NCBI GenBank assembly: GCA_023376005.1
Contig: CM042179.1
Coordinates: 23,511,556-23,575,555, forward strand
Direction of reading: 5' to 3'
DNA from: Doryteuthis pealeii
Taxonomy: Eukaryota > Mollusca > Cephalopoda > Myopsida > Loliginidae
DNA length: 64,000 bases
In this document: positions 1-10,310 of the stretch, piece after piece
Layout: the number at the start of each line of letters is the position of its first letter
How positions within the stretch are numbered: the first letter of the stretch is position 1
Notes under the pieces: model-generated
Told to the model about the DNA's origin: nothing
Seen by the model: the letters and a program-made list of their open reading frames with translations, nothing else
Databases searched by the model: none
Made by a program: the position numbers and the translations under genes

Positions 1-177
1 CCTTGGGAAAGATATGAATCCTACTCTCCCTCCAGCTATGGATAAATAGTAGGGCTGACTGGGCTCTTTAACCTTGGTTAGGCAACCGACCTAGGAGAAG
101 GAAAACTCTGAATTCAAACCTGGTAAACTCTGCTTAAGATTGACCTTGTATCACATCCTGCTTGTGCGGAGTGGTTG

Positions 178-221
<44 letters not shown>
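1..221 (+). repeat. SINE-B 3' part, cut by window start, with (TA)n tail
   Basis: Matches the body and 3' end of the SINE at 10311-10601: the cttgggaaagatatgaatcc segment, the actgggctctttaacc segment and the cacatcctgct segment. It runs directly into (TA)n at about 183-221. The tRNA-like head lies outside the window. Confidence 0.85.
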
Positions 222-227
<6 letters not shown>

Positions 228-661
228 TAAAAAAGCATAGAGTTAAAAATGATATCTGGCATGTTTCATGTACAGATAGTTTGCTCTTTAGCTGTGATTT
301 GATCAGTATCCGTGTAGATAGATAACTGTGAAATAAAAATCTCAGATCTTTTCGTCTTATGGGGCAGGTTTGTGGCACATTTTGCACCAAGCTGCTCTTG
401 ACATTAATCAAAAAGTATGGTTGGTTCTACACAAGCACTCACCACTATAAACAAATCATCAGTTTGAGAAGTCTAACTGCTCAGTTTCTGCTTTCTATCT
501 TGCTGTTCCACCTTTGCTCCAAGTCTGTTGGATGCTGACAAGAGGGATGCTGACAAGAACAGTCAAATGATGTTGCTAGAAAGTCTTAAGCATAAAATCT
601 ACAGTTGGCAATCATTAATTGGTGGCCAATTGCTTCATGCAGAGGCTTGGGTAAATACATG

Positions 662-984
662 TGTAAAAAGTAATTGAGAGTTACTTCCCCTGTTTTATTA
701 TTACCTCCCCTTTGTGTAAATCTTTGATGTTTCTGAGAGTATATAAACTCCCAAGAAACTGCAACAGTATTCTAAATAGAATAAAGCTTTCTCAAGCCAG
801 AGGCTTGGGTAAATACATGTGTAAAAAGTAATTGAGAGTTACTTCCCCTGTTTTATTATTACCTCCCCTTTGTGTAAATCTTTTATGTTTCTGAGAGTAT
901 ATAAACTCCCAAGAAACTGCAACAGTATTCTAAATAGAATAAAGCTATCTCAAGCCTAACCGTGTGTGTTCGTTTATTATCACA
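662..984 (+). mobile_element. Solo short LTR (LTR-1, 165 bp) with 5-bp TSD, partly tandemly duplicated
   Basis: The basic LTR is 820-984 (165 bp): it begins TGTAAAAAG and ends TTATCACA, so it has TG...CA ends. It is bounded by ACATG at 815-819 and 985-989 (a perfect 5-bp TSD). It contains a TATA-like tatataaac and an AATAAA about 40 bp downstream, as expected for promoter and polyadenylation signals of an LTR. A duplicate of about 159 bp (641-799 and 800-957) includes 21 bp of the original flank plus most of the LTR, so the tandem duplication came after insertion. There are no internal retroviral genes here. Confidence 0.75.
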
Positions 985-1194
985 ACATGCATAATAATAA
1001 ATGGTCTGAAAGAAAACAATTGCTAAGTGATAAAAGTAAGTTGAAATCCTTTACACCTCATTCCTTGAATATTACATTGTCTTCCATGTGCCAGTTTTTG
1101 TATCTAGGATGCATCCAAGTTGTTTTGTAATGGCTTGGCTATTGGGAAAATGTGTTAGTGAACAGCTTATAGTCAGTCACTCTCTAGAGTCAGT

Positions 1195-1399
1195 CTATAA
1201 GCTGTGCTAGACCAAGGAGTTGGTGCTAGACCAAGGGGATCGTTTTTGAATTTGAAGTGGAGCGCCACACCTACCATCAGCTCCTTACTTTACCACACAT
1301 TTATGCTACTCATACGCTGAGTTGGTGAGGACCGGTATCGAACTTGGAACCTTGTGGTTTCTAGCCGAATACTCTACTGACTGAGCTAACCCTGCCCTT
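1195..1399 (-). repeat. SINE-A (tRNA-headed), minus strand
   Basis: On the minus strand it starts with a tRNA-like head (gttagctcag, then ggtttctagc in the reverse sense, then a gttcgataccgg B box). The SINE-A body with gtgtggcgctccac and cttggtctag follows. The 3' end is diverged. Confidence 0.8.
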
Positions 1400-1685
1400 C
1401 TATTTCAATAGTAATAATAACAACTAATAAAAGAACAATTATAATAATGTATATTATAATTATCTAATTTTTGTATATTATTTTGTTGCATAATCATAAC
1501 ATAAGACTTTTGTTAGCACAATAGTATTAAAATATTCTAACTAGGAAAAGTAAAAATGAAAAAATTCATTAAAACCCAAATAATGGATGAAGGTTAATTC
1601 TTCTGACTCAGTTTACAAATTCAGTCAAATGTCATTCCTTCCAAAAGGAATCAGTAATTATATCTGCCTTAGAAAACAACTGGTT

Positions 1686-1978
1686 TGTTGAAGTGAGTTA
1701 ACGTACTGTTGGTTTGAGCAACAAGCTAAGCACAACTGAACCAGTGCCAAGACAATTGGTACTTATGGGAATCCAGAATAGTCCACTCATGCATTTGGGT
1801 GATTCCATTCCTTGAGTCCTGATTGGCTGTTTGGTTTCTATGATGTTAGGAGGCTTCATAAATAACCTGGCATTTTGCAGTAGTATTTGCAGCAAAACAG
1901 TTTTGTATTGAGTTACGACTGCTTGCTGCCTTGTCTTACCAATTCAACAATAATTGGAACTAGTATGATTATTCTACA
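1686..1978 (+). mobile_element. LTR-like element (LTR-2)
   Basis: This is a segment of about 293 bp beginning TGTTGAAGTGAG and ending ATTATTCTACA. A second copy with the same ends lies at 52131-52405. It has a CCAAT-type box in reverse sense (gattggct) and a TATA-like cataaata about 35 bp later. TG...CA ends and promoter elements suggest a solo LTR. The 5-bp flanks (tggtt/tcgtt) match only 4 of 5, so a TSD is not secure. Confidence 0.55.
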
Positions 1979-2349
1979 TCGTTCATCTCACTTGCAAATT
2001 GTTATGCCCTGACCATGTCCCGTTCCTAATCAAGAGATTGATTATTTTTACAATTAATTACATATAGTCATAACAAAGATCCCCCTCTCAATCATTGGAG
2101 ACTTTAATGATTGTGCTGAATCTGATTATCATTCATAGCCTGGGGCTTTGATTTTATGCAGAGAGTTACCTCCTCCCTATGAAAGATGGTTTGGAGACCC
2201 CTGGAGATTGCCAGCCTTAATTACTAACACATAAATAAAGGTGGGGACCAAACTGTAAATATATGTTTGTTCATTTCTTACATCACCAAAGGTCTGGTGA
2301 CAACCTCTGTTTCGAACTTCCATGAAGGCTCCCAATTATGACAAGAAAA

Positions 2350-2580
2350 AATTGAAGATGGCTGGAAGGCACATTAGTCAAAAGGTTGTGTATATAACAA
2401 TAAATATGAGAACAACAGTCCGAAAAATCTAAATAATACAAATTATCCAGCCTCATCTCAAAAATAACAAGAAACCTCTGAAAAAGGCCAGAGGGCACAT
2501 CAGTTAAAACATTGTGTATATAACAATAAAGATGAGGACAACAGTTTGAAAAATCTAAATAATACAGACTTTTCTTTGTT
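2350..2580 (+). repeat. Two copies of an interspersed repeat with aagatgaggacaa core
   Basis: Two related copies in a row, each with ggcacatcag, ttgtgtatataacaataaa, gatgaggacaacagt and aatctaaataatac. Further copies lie at 2800-2950 (+), 7160-7270 (-), 7555-7665 (+) and 48174-48310. No coding potential is recognised. Confidence 0.6.
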
Positions 2581-2799
2581 GTTCAACTCAACCCTGCGCT
2601 ATTATGTTTGCATTTGGACTAATATTCTTCGTAAAGGTATGAACCCTTAACCCCCTCCCCCCATCTATGGGTTAAATAGTGCCATTACTGTTTTACTACA
2701 AGGATAGATTTGGCATTAAATAAACCATGCAAGTTGATATGCCATTAGACAAAGAAACCTAACCAAACCTATTGTCAAAATGAAAATGGCTCGCGATTA

Positions 2800-2950
2800 C
2801 AACAAGAAGGTTCCCGAGTCTGACAAGAAATACCTGAAAAGGGCTGGAGGGCACATCGGCCAAAACATTGTACAGATAACAATGAAGATGAGGACAATAT
2901 TCCGAATAATCCAAATAATATTAATTATCAAGCCTCATCTCAAAAATTCT
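2800..2950 (+). repeat. Copy of the aagatgaggacaa repeat family
   Basis: Best-preserved copy in the left part: gttcccgagtctgacaagaa, then ggagggcacatcggcc, then gatgaggacaatattccg and caagcctcatctcaaa. An open frame of 104 residues crosses it (2780-3094) but has no protein-like features. Confidence 0.55.
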
Positions 2951-3159
2951 GAGGAACATAATATCTTTCTCTTCTGCATTGCAGGGCAAGTCCTTGCCCA
3001 TTTCACTCTCAGTAGAAGCATCACATGCTTGAATCTTAATGTGGCTTCCACTCTGATTGTGGGACATGATATTTTCACTTCACTAGGTTGCTGAAAAATT
3101 TTGAGGACAAAAGCCCCCACCCACCCAAAAAAAAGAACAAAAAAAAACAACTTTACATG

Positions 3160-3775
3160 ACTTTTGTAGATCTAGCTATGGTTTTTGACTCTGTAAACTG
3201 AAATTCTCTGTGGAAGTCTTAAAGAAAAAAAACACTTGGTTTACCAGATAATGTGCTAAACGTTATCATCTCATTCCACAAGAGAATCAGAAAAGCATCA
3301 GTCATGTCTGATGGAAAGTCATCTAATCCATTTAATGTAAAAACAGGCAAGTTTGTGTCATGGCACCTGTGTTGTTTGCAGTCTACTTTTCTATCATGTT
3401 ACACTATGTATTTGGTGACCTGGAAATAGGAGTTAAATTTTGCACAACTGGTGGTCTTTTCAGCTAGTCAGTGCCTCAAAGCAAAAACACTCAACAAAAA
3501 CCAAATAAAATTCATGACCTGCTCTTTGCTGATGAGGCTGCACTTGTTGCAAACTCTATTGAATAAGTAAAAGAATCTATTGACAAATTTGTCTATGCCT
3601 AGCAGAGTCTTTAGCCTGTCAGCATTAAGAAAACCAAAGTAGGGCACCAACCAGAGCCTTACCCCGAAATAAGTCAAGGATGGTAAACAGCGACCACCTA
3701 CCCACGAATTTCTAGGGTTTCCTATCATGGTAGATGGAAACAATCTCAAAGATGTTAAAGCATTCACATACTTGG
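3160..3775 (+). pseudogene. RTE-like LINE reverse-transcriptase fragment (5' part)
   Basis: With frameshifts, the plus strand reads through typical LINE reverse-transcriptase blocks. A YGF..SVN-like start leads to MAPVLFAVYFSIMLHYVFGD, then LLFADEAALVANS (the FADD catalytic box with the second Asp changed to Glu), then SIKKTKV, ending LKDVKAFTYLG. This matches the order of palm and thumb in RTE-type non-LTR retrotransposons. Stops and frameshifts show it is dead. It is broken at 3776 by two short LTRs and resumes at 4058. Mirror in B at about 35.85-36.46 kb, truncated by the N gap. Confidence 0.8.
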
Positions 3776-4057
3776 TGTAATAAGTAATTGAGAGTTACTT
3801 CCCCTGTTTTATTATTACCTCCCCTTTGTGTAAATCTTTGACATTTCTGAGCATATATAAACTCTCAGTAAACTGTAAAAGTAGAATAAATTGTAATAAT
3901 AAACAAACACATGGTTGGGCTTGAGAAAGCTTTATTCTACTTAAAATACTTTTACAGTTTACTGAGAGTTTATATACTCTCAGAAACGTCAAAGATTTAC
4001 ACAAAGGCGGAGGGGTAATAATGAAACAGGGGAAGTAACTCTCAATTACCTTTTACA
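3776..4057. mobile_element. Two LTR-1 copies head to head, inserted in the LINE
   Basis: A complete minus-oriented LTR-1 (3892-4057, 166 bp, TG...CA) is joined to a truncated plus-oriented one (3776-3891). Together they form a palindrome with a short spacer, starting TGTAATAAG and ending CTTTTACA. Each half keeps a TATA-like box and an AATAAA. The flanks cttgg/ctggg match 4 of 5. The insertion splits the LINE reading exactly between FTYLG and GSDFNS, confirming it is secondary. Mirror in B at about 35.80-36.09 kb. Confidence 0.7.
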
Positions 4058-4985
4058 CTGGGGAAGTGACTTCAATTCAAATGCTTCTCTTAATTATGAG
4101 ATTATAGATTGTATTTCAAAAACAACAAATGCTTTTGGAACACTTCCTCATCATCTCTGGGATGAAAGAGGGATATCACTAAAAACTAAAATTAATGTTT
4201 ATCAAGCTGTTGTTCTCTCCAGCTCTTTTCTGTCGATCAGGATCATGGGCTATATCAAAACATCACATCAACCAACTCTGTTGCATAAAAGTTGTCTTTG
4301 TTCCATCTGTGGTTACTCTTGGTAATGATACAGTTTCAAATGCTGTACTGTTTATTAAATTTAACATTAGAAGCATTGAGTCTTATTCTATGCGATCTCA
4401 TCTCAGGTGGTTTGGCCATGTTATCAGAATTAATGACAATAGAATACCAACTATCCTCCAGTACAGCCAGCTCTGTGATAGGACTCAAAATATAGATAGA
4501 CTCTAGTTTCATTTTAAGGACAGGCTTAAATACAACCCTAAAGCCACTAATTCAAACTAACAAACCATTCTTTGGGGGTGGGGATCCAGTGGCTTCAGCT
4601 GTTTTGTTAATTAACGCCATTGATCCCAGGGGTCTATTCCCCAAGGCAATACCTGCCCTCTTGATTTAAAGGGGCAGGGCTGGGTTTATTGCCCAATACC
4701 TGAGGCGCCCCCTTAAGGGGGAATGGTGACAGGATTGACACATTTTTTGCACCCGCTTCAGCTCATGGGTGGTCCCACATTTAAAGACCTTGTGTCATAC
4801 CAACATAGGTGGGGTGTGAGGTAAATATTACTAAAGCCACTAATTCTCTCTTATCTTCTTTTGAACACAACACCATAGCTCAAAATAATTGGAGAGCTAA
4901 TAGAGCTACTGAACTTGAAAATTGTGCATTGATCATCTAAAAGAATTCAGGATTAATTTGAAAACAAAAAGTATCTGCTGTATTG
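4058..4985 (+). pseudogene. RTE-like LINE C-terminal region, interrupted by a SINE-like insertion
   Basis: Continues the LINE of 3160-3775. It reads SLNYEIIDCISKTTNAFGTL, LKTKINVYQAVVLSS, then HLRWFGHVIRINDNRIP, YSQLCDRTQN and FKDRLKYNP. These are the connection segments that follow reverse transcriptase in RTE-like and related LINEs. At 4554-4830 a foreign 277-bp block is inserted; the LINE then resumes with NSLLSSFEHNTIAQNNWRAN. Stops and frameshifts indicate an old copy. Mirror in B at 34.79-35.80 kb. Confidence 0.8.
4554..4830 (-). mobile_element. SINE-like insertion with 16-bp TSD (single-unit member of the variable-unit family)
   Basis: The element is 277 bp and is flanked by the direct repeat ctaaagccactaattc at 4538-4553 and 4831-4846, so the target is duplicated once in the LINE reading. 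On the minus strand it contains gacacaaggtc, cccctgggatcaatg, gttaattaac and gaagccactggatcccc. These occur in the same order as the matching segments of the 180-bp units at 9838-10205 and 50581-51120. A long variable TSD indicates LINE-type target-primed integration. No coding capacity. Confidence 0.75.
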
Positions 4986-5158
4986 GCCAACTGTGCTGCC
5001 ATGCGCACTAATTGTGGACTGGTGCAGAACATGAACAGGATTAAAATCTTATGTGAGACATAAATATATGAATTTATAATTGTATAATTAGAGAACCCTC
5101 ATTACATCATAATCAATGGGCGAGTCTATCATCATACATAAGGAATATACTTAAAAGG

Positions 5159-5605
5159 GCCGGGTTAGCTCAGTTGGTAGAGCGCTCAGCTAGAAACCAC
5201 AAGGTTCCTATTTCGATACCGGCCCTCGACAACTCAGTGTATAAGTAACTTTACTTTACTCAACATATGAGTAGCACAAGGATCTGTGCAATAAAGTGAG
5301 GAGATGATGGTAGGTGTGGTGCCTCACCTTAGATGCAAAAAACAATCTCCTTGGTCTAGCGCTAGTGAAAAGGGAATAGACTCCCTTGCTGATACTGACT
5401 TTAGGCCACCCCGACGACTTACTTTACTTTACTCAGCATATGAGTAGCACAGTGATCTGTGTGGTAAAGTAAGGAGCTGATGATAGGTGTGACACTCCAC
5501 CTCAAACACAAAAACAATATCCTTGGTCTATCACTAGTGAAAAGGGAATAGACTCCCTCGCTGATAAGCTGATACTGATTTTAGGCCACCCCGACTACTT
5601 TACTT
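5159..5605 (+). repeat. SINE-A with a second, headless body
   Basis: Starts gggccgggttagctcag with a tRNA-like head (A and B boxes), then the SINE-A body ending in the ctttaggccaccccgacga tail. A second body copy without head (about 5413-5605) follows. The head does not fold as a plausible functional tRNA (altered anticodon arm, no CCA context), so I do not call a tRNA gene. Mirror in B at 34195-34672. Confidence 0.8.
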
Positions 5606-5898
5606 TTTTTTTTTTACTTATATATTATATTTTTGGTAACAGAATTTTAATTCTGTAAAATTTCTATAATAAATAGTACTTAATAATTTCAATTTTGATT
5701 GTATAGTGTTCTACTAGACTTAATAAATTCTTATATCTTTGGCTTGGAAGAAAATGAACTTATTACAAATAAGGTTTTAAGGGTTATACTGTAAATGATA
5801 CTTTATAATATCCATTTTCATTATATAATGTTCCAGTAGAAATAATAAAATCTTGGTATATTTGTTTTAGTAGAAAATTAACTAGAAATATACAAACG
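5606..5898. other. AT-rich stretch, nothing recognised
   Basis: Very AT-rich DNA with two diverged copies of a segment around aataaattcttatatctttg and aataaaatcttggtatattt (about 5640-5780 and 5780-5880). No gene, TIR or TSD seen. Confidence 0.5.
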
Positions 5899-6085
5899 AC
5901 AGCTGAAAAGTTCATAGACTGACCAAGATACTCTTATGGAATGTGATCAAATAAAATTTAATTTTCATCATAGTCTCCCTTGCAGTCCACACTTCTTCCA
6001 TCAGTGTTGTAGTGCTTGGATCTCATTGGTCAAAAAAGGCATCAACAGGAGATATGATGTCATGAACTTTTCAGCATACCCCTGT
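5899..6085 (-). mobile_element. Mariner-type transposon remnant or MITE
   Basis: On the minus strand it begins tatgctgaaaagttcatga and ends ctatgaacttttcagc, so it has inverted ends. Before the second end the reading WKKC.DCKGDYDEN resembles the C-terminal end of mariner-family transposases. It is a short, internally deleted, non-autonomous remnant. Mirror in B at about 33700-33890. Confidence 0.6.
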
Positions 6086-6289
6086 ATTCCAGCTATAGAA
6101 TCCCTATTTCTATATCACTGTTGCCCACCAAAAATGCAGCCAATCAGGTTGTTAAATATTTTCAGCTGGGATCCCAGAGGAGCCAGGCCATGAGCTCTGT
6201 TGATATCTCCTTTATTTTGGAATCTGTACATATATTGATTGTATATGCAATCATTTACTATGCCCCACCTATACTACCTGTACATCTGT

Positions 6290-6692
6290 ACATATATAAA
6301 GGGCAGTTGTGTGTATATGTATGTCCAGAGAAAAATTTGAAAATAAAACAATTAATGACAAAGTAAATATATATACACATTAAATATCACCAGGGCTTGG
6401 TTTTTGAGCAAAAATAATAGAGGTTTGATTTATATTCATGAAGATAATTATAAGATAAAATTTAAATGATAACAGCATTGATTTTTTTTTTCATTTAATA
6501 TTTTAGGTAGTAGACATTAACATTTCTTTTCAGAGTAGCTGGATCAATGCAAGGTCTATTTTTTTTTTACATTGGGATTTAAATGGGGCATCCCACGAGG
6601 ATTCAACTCATGATTCAGTAATAATGGATCTGCAGGACTAACTCAAAAAAATTCCCCTTTTCCCAGGTGACGCCGGGTAGTCGCTGCTAGTC

Positions 6693-6695
<3 letters not shown>
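6290..6695 (-). repeat. Interspersed repeat with terminal actagcag...acccgg motif
   Basis: On the minus strand it starts gggactagcagcgactaccc, then cctgcagatccattatt, gaatcctcg, gatgcccca and a long AT-rich part, ending near tggacatacatatacacaca. Related copies are in B (33090-33500, +) and at 53140-53495 (+). No coding region seen. Confidence 0.6.

Positions 6696-6696
<1 letters not shown>

Positions 6697-6730
<34 letters not shown>
6697..6730. repeat. (TA)n microsatellite
   Basis: About 34 bp of uninterrupted TA next to the repeat ending at 6695. Mirror in B at 33063-33094. Confidence 0.95.
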
Positions 6731-6732
<2 letters not shown>

Positions 6733-6771
6733 CCTGTACATTTACAATAAACTGGAGTTGTGCTGTGTATT

Positions 6772-7045
6772 GATCACCAGTGTAGGAAATGGACTTGGCG
6801 ACCTGACTTCAAATCCTGGATGAAGCTATTTGCATTTCATTTAGCACTAATACTATTGGGATAGGTATGCATTCAACTATTCTCCCTCAATTTATGGCTA
6901 AATAGTAGGGCATACTGGGCTCTTTAACCTTTATTAGGAAACCAGTCTAGGAGAAGAAGAACTGAATTCAAACCCATTAAATTCCATTTAAAAACTGACC
7001 TTGTGTTACATCCTACTCATACAGAGGGGTTGGTAAATATGTACA
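6772..7045 (+). repeat. SINE-B, diverged full-length copy
   Basis: The head is gatcaccagtgtaggaaatg, with a B-box-like ttcaaatcctgg. The body contains the gggctctttaacc block and ends catcctactcatacagaggg. Mirror in B at about 32758-33030. Confidence 0.75.
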
Positions 7046-7743
7046 TTTAGAATAAACTATAGATAAATTATAGATAAACTGAAACACATATTCAGGCTGT
7101 TGAAATTTTTTTTTGTGTGTGTAAATTATTTGTAATGATACTCTAGTGATATTTGTATGAATTTTTTAGATGAGGCATGTTAATTTGTATTATTTGGAGT
7201 TTTTAGACTGCTGTCCTCATCTTTATTGTTATATACACAACATTTCAGCTGATGTGCCTCTGGCCCTCTTCAGGTGTTTCTGGTTGAATTCAGAAACATT
7301 CTTATTGAAATTGGGAGCCTTCATGTCATATTCAGGACCCTTCACAGAACTTTGAACTGAAACCTTTATTCAATTAACCAGGGTAGTCTGTTCTCATTCC
7401 ACTAACCATGACTGAGTACAAGTGTTAAGCTATATTAAGTATTCTATGTTATTATCACCTGCGTTCAGGATTGAACCTGCAACCTACAGATGATTATCAC
7501 ATACAACTATATTAACTCAACCACTATATCCGTTATGCCATATGTACAACTGGACAAGAAGGTTCCCAAGTTTGACAAGAAACACATAAAGAAGGCCAAA
7601 ACATTGTGTACATAATAATAAAGATGAGGACAATAGTCTGAATAATCTAAATAATCTAAATAAATGTAGTGAGTTTAATTTACATTGCCTGTCTCATTAG
7701 TAAGACATTTTGGCAGAAGTTTTGTTTAAAAAAATAGTTATTG

Positions 7744-8075
7744 AAGTCAGTCAGTATATTGTTGGTTTGGACAATAGCAACTGGCTAAGCAGAACTGAAC
7801 CAGCCAGCCAGTCAGTCAGTATACTGTTGGTTTGGACAACAGCAACTGGCTAAGCACAACTGAACCAGCCAGCCAGCCAGTCAGTCAGTCAGTATATGTT
7901 GGTTTGGACAACAGCAACTGGCTAAGCACAACTGAACCAGCCAGTCAGTCAGTATACTGTTGGTTTGGATAACAGCAACTGGCTAAGCACAACTGAACCA
8001 GTCAGTCAGTCAGTATACTGTTGGTTTGGACAACAGCAACTGGCTAAGCACAACCGAACCAGTGCCCAAGACAGG
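7744..8075 (+). repeat. Five-unit minisatellite inside an LTR-2 copy
   Basis: Five tandem units of about 60-70 bp, each ttggtttggacaacagcaac, ctggctaagcacaactgaac, then a variable run of ccag/cagt and atactg. The unit matches the first 60 bp of LTR-2 (1686-1760), and unit lengths differ mainly by the number of CAGT/CCAG repeats. Mirror in B at about 31735-32050, where the same units are present. Confidence 0.9.
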
Positions 8076-8265
8076 TGGTACTTATGGGACTCAAGAATAA
8101 TCCATTCATGTATTTGTGTCATTCCATTCCTTGAGTCCTGATTGGCTGCTTAGTTTCTATGATGTTATGAGGCTTCATAAATACCCTGGCATTTTGCAGT
8201 AAAATTGCAACAAGGTTAAATCTGTATTGAGTAGAATAATCATAACTAAGTTCTAATTACCGTCA
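8076..8265 (+). mobile_element. Remainder of the LTR-2 copy, with an inverted terminal scrap
   Basis: Continues LTR-2 (attggctgcttagtttctat, tcataaatacc). At about 8233-8262 it joins gtagaataatcat...ctaattacc, the reverse complement of the LTR-2 3' end. So a minus-oriented end lies directly against a plus-oriented body. No TSD identified. Confidence 0.5.
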
Positions 8266-8274
8266 AATTATACC

Positions 8275-8420
8275 AGTGTAGCTCAACCAGCAAAAACTTT
8301 CATCAATCAGCCCAGTGCAGATACTGGATGCTGTGCAGAAGACCTGCCAGTGGTGATGAATGATAGGGATGGTTGGCAAGAAAGAGTCATGGGAATTCAT
8401 GCTGTCAGCACAACCTGATG
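8275..8420 (+). pseudogene. RTE-like LINE C-terminal scrap
   Basis: The plus-strand reading DTGCCAEDLPVVMNDRDGWQ, followed by ERVMGIHAVSTT and a stop, is a well-preserved version of the C-terminal block also seen at 9117-9419. It is followed by an AT-rich tail with aacccacaaagagttgaaat. 5'-truncated. Mirror in B at 31385-31530. Confidence 0.75.
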
Positions 8421-8879
8421 TTAGTTAAATTCAAATTTTCATCTTTAGATAACCCACAAAGAGTTGAAATGCCACTAAACAGAGAAAGCAAACAAAAACT
8501 TTAAAATTACTATTACTAATGTTTCATTTACTTACCTGATTTAGACCTTAAATTAAATTGTTTTTCTTTCTTGTAAATAATATTGGTATGATCTGAAATC
8601 CCAGAAAAAATATCCTGTCAGCTGGTGAGAGCAAATGTGTCTGCTGGTCCCTCGTATTGGGTTTGGAACAGCAGTAGTGAACATTTGTACGAGTAATTTG
8701 ACTGTACCCTCTCTCTTTCTCTCTATCTTTCCTTCTCTCTGAAAAAGAACCCACAAGCCTAGAAATAAATACACAGCCCCTTGGGACTATACAACTTGCG
8801 TGTATGTTGTTTCTGAACTAACGACTCTTACTACTACAACTTGAGTTAGTCTATGCGACACATATCGTTCTGAAGCTAT

Positions 8880-9600
8880 GCTACATTGGGCCACCTGGTG
8901 ATCCTGTGTGGTGACCTATAATGCCTGAAGCCAAGATTGTGTTGGTTGAGCAGTCTGTCACCTGAGTACTAGGTGGTCCTGTGACATTCAGCACTTACTT
9001 CAGGCTTTACTTGGGATAGACAGGTCATCAGAGAGGTCCACATCTGAATCAGTTGGCTGGTCATGTCAAGCCCTAGTACATATATGATTGTCTTCACTGT
9101 ATTCTTCAGATTGCTCTTATGGCAAACACCCACTCCTTTTTATCATGGGTGCTAGAAGGCAGTGGCTGAGGTTTAACCACCAATATATGTTAATATCATC
9201 ATGCTGCACAATTAGCACTGATATCCATGATCCATCAATCTCTCGCCAACCTTCTCTATCATTCATTGTCCTGGAAGGTCCTCTGCGCAGCATCCAGTAT
9301 CCTTGCAGTTGGTCAATGTAGGTTCTTGGTGGGCGACCCACATTAACATGTCCATGTGTTGGCTTCCACAGGAAAATGTCACATGAGCTTATCCTTGCTT
9401 CTCCAGCAGTGTCCAGCATGTCTTGTTCGTCTTACTCGGGTGGTTTGTGAGATGGGGGGCAGGTGGCCATGGTGCTGTTTCCATGACTTGTTCAAGACTG
9501 CATGCAGCATTCTTGTGCAGCTCCCATCTAGCTTATTCTCAAGGCACCTCATTAGGGTCCAAGTGGTGCAGCCATATTAATATACATGAAGTTAATTAAT
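8880..9600 (-). pseudogene. RTE-like LINE 3' end: C-terminal reading plus 3' UTR
   Basis: Minus-strand readings with frameshifts: LTNHPSK, DMLDTAGEARISSCDIFLWK, VNVGRPPRTYIDQLQG, then SRTMNDREGWREI. Blocks of the type GRP..TYI.QL, DTGC..EDLP and MNDRE.W recur in retrotransposon-derived sequences of molluscs. The 3' UTR (8880-9110) matches 55640-55960. Mirror in B on the plus strand at 29900-30600, longer by the B-specific 315 bp. Mirror in C at about 36730-37460 with many indels. Confidence 0.75.
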
Positions 9601-9789
9601 ATCATTACTACCAATTTATTAATTCACATAATGTTAAACAAATCCTGTATGTATAAAAAAAAAACAAGATTTGGCATTAAATAACCCACAGAGATTGATA
9701 TGCCGTTAAATATCAAACAACCAGCCCAGAAAAAAAGAGGTTTTCTTGTTCTGGCAGAATATTGGCCACACAAGCATCATTCACTCAAG

Positions 9790-10206
9790 GTTTTGGATCA
9801 AAGTGTAGTATCTGTTCCAGATTCTATGCTTTGAGACTTACCTTCTATACCCGGCCTCGGCTGGGGGACCAGTGTGCTTCGGCCTCTGGACCGGTAAAGT
9901 ACAATTAATAGCATCGATCCAAGAGGGCCATCCCCCCAGATCGTTGCAATTTTTATGTGCCCACGTAAAAACGAGACCTTGTGTCCAGCCCTCATAAGTG
10001 GGATGAGCGGGCAAATACCCTTACCTTCTATACCCGGCCTTGGCTGGGGGTCCAGTGTGCTTCGGCCTCTGGACCGGTAAAGTACAGTTAATAGCATCAA
10101 TCCAAGGGGGCCATCCCCCCAGATCGATGCAATTTTTATGTGCCCACGTAAAAACGAGACCTTGTGTCCAACCCCTCATAAGTGGGATGAGTGGGCAAAT
10201 ACCCTT
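9790..10206 (-). mobile_element. Variable-unit mobile repeat, two-unit copy
   Basis: Two tandem units of about 181 bp on the minus strand, each from gggtatttgcccgctcatcc through gacacaaggtctcgttttta, gggggatggcc and ggtccagaggccgaagcac to ccgggtatagaagg. A unique end, cagatactacactttgatcc, follows the last unit, as at 51140-51165. The flanks share actcaa (9783-9788 and 10207-10212), a possible short TSD. Copies: B 29270-29695 (+), C about 37665-38055 (-, indel-rich). Confidence 0.75.
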
Positions 10207-10310
10207 ACTCAAAAGAAGAATATCAGCCAAAATGTTCTACATGCTTAACTCAATACAGAGCAAAACAACTTTCGATAGAATGCAGTGATCTTTCTCCCAT
10301 ATATACATAT

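Noticed and set aside
2085..2140. Reading IPLSIIGDFND, like a LINE endonuclease GDFN motif
   Set aside because: Only one short motif is seen and a stop follows soon after. No upstream or downstream endonuclease blocks were found, so it may be chance.
5159..5230. tRNA gene in the gggccgggttagctcag head
   Set aside because: It is continuous with a SINE body and has a disturbed anticodon arm. The same head recurs at 1.4, 16.1 and 58.3 kb with the same body.
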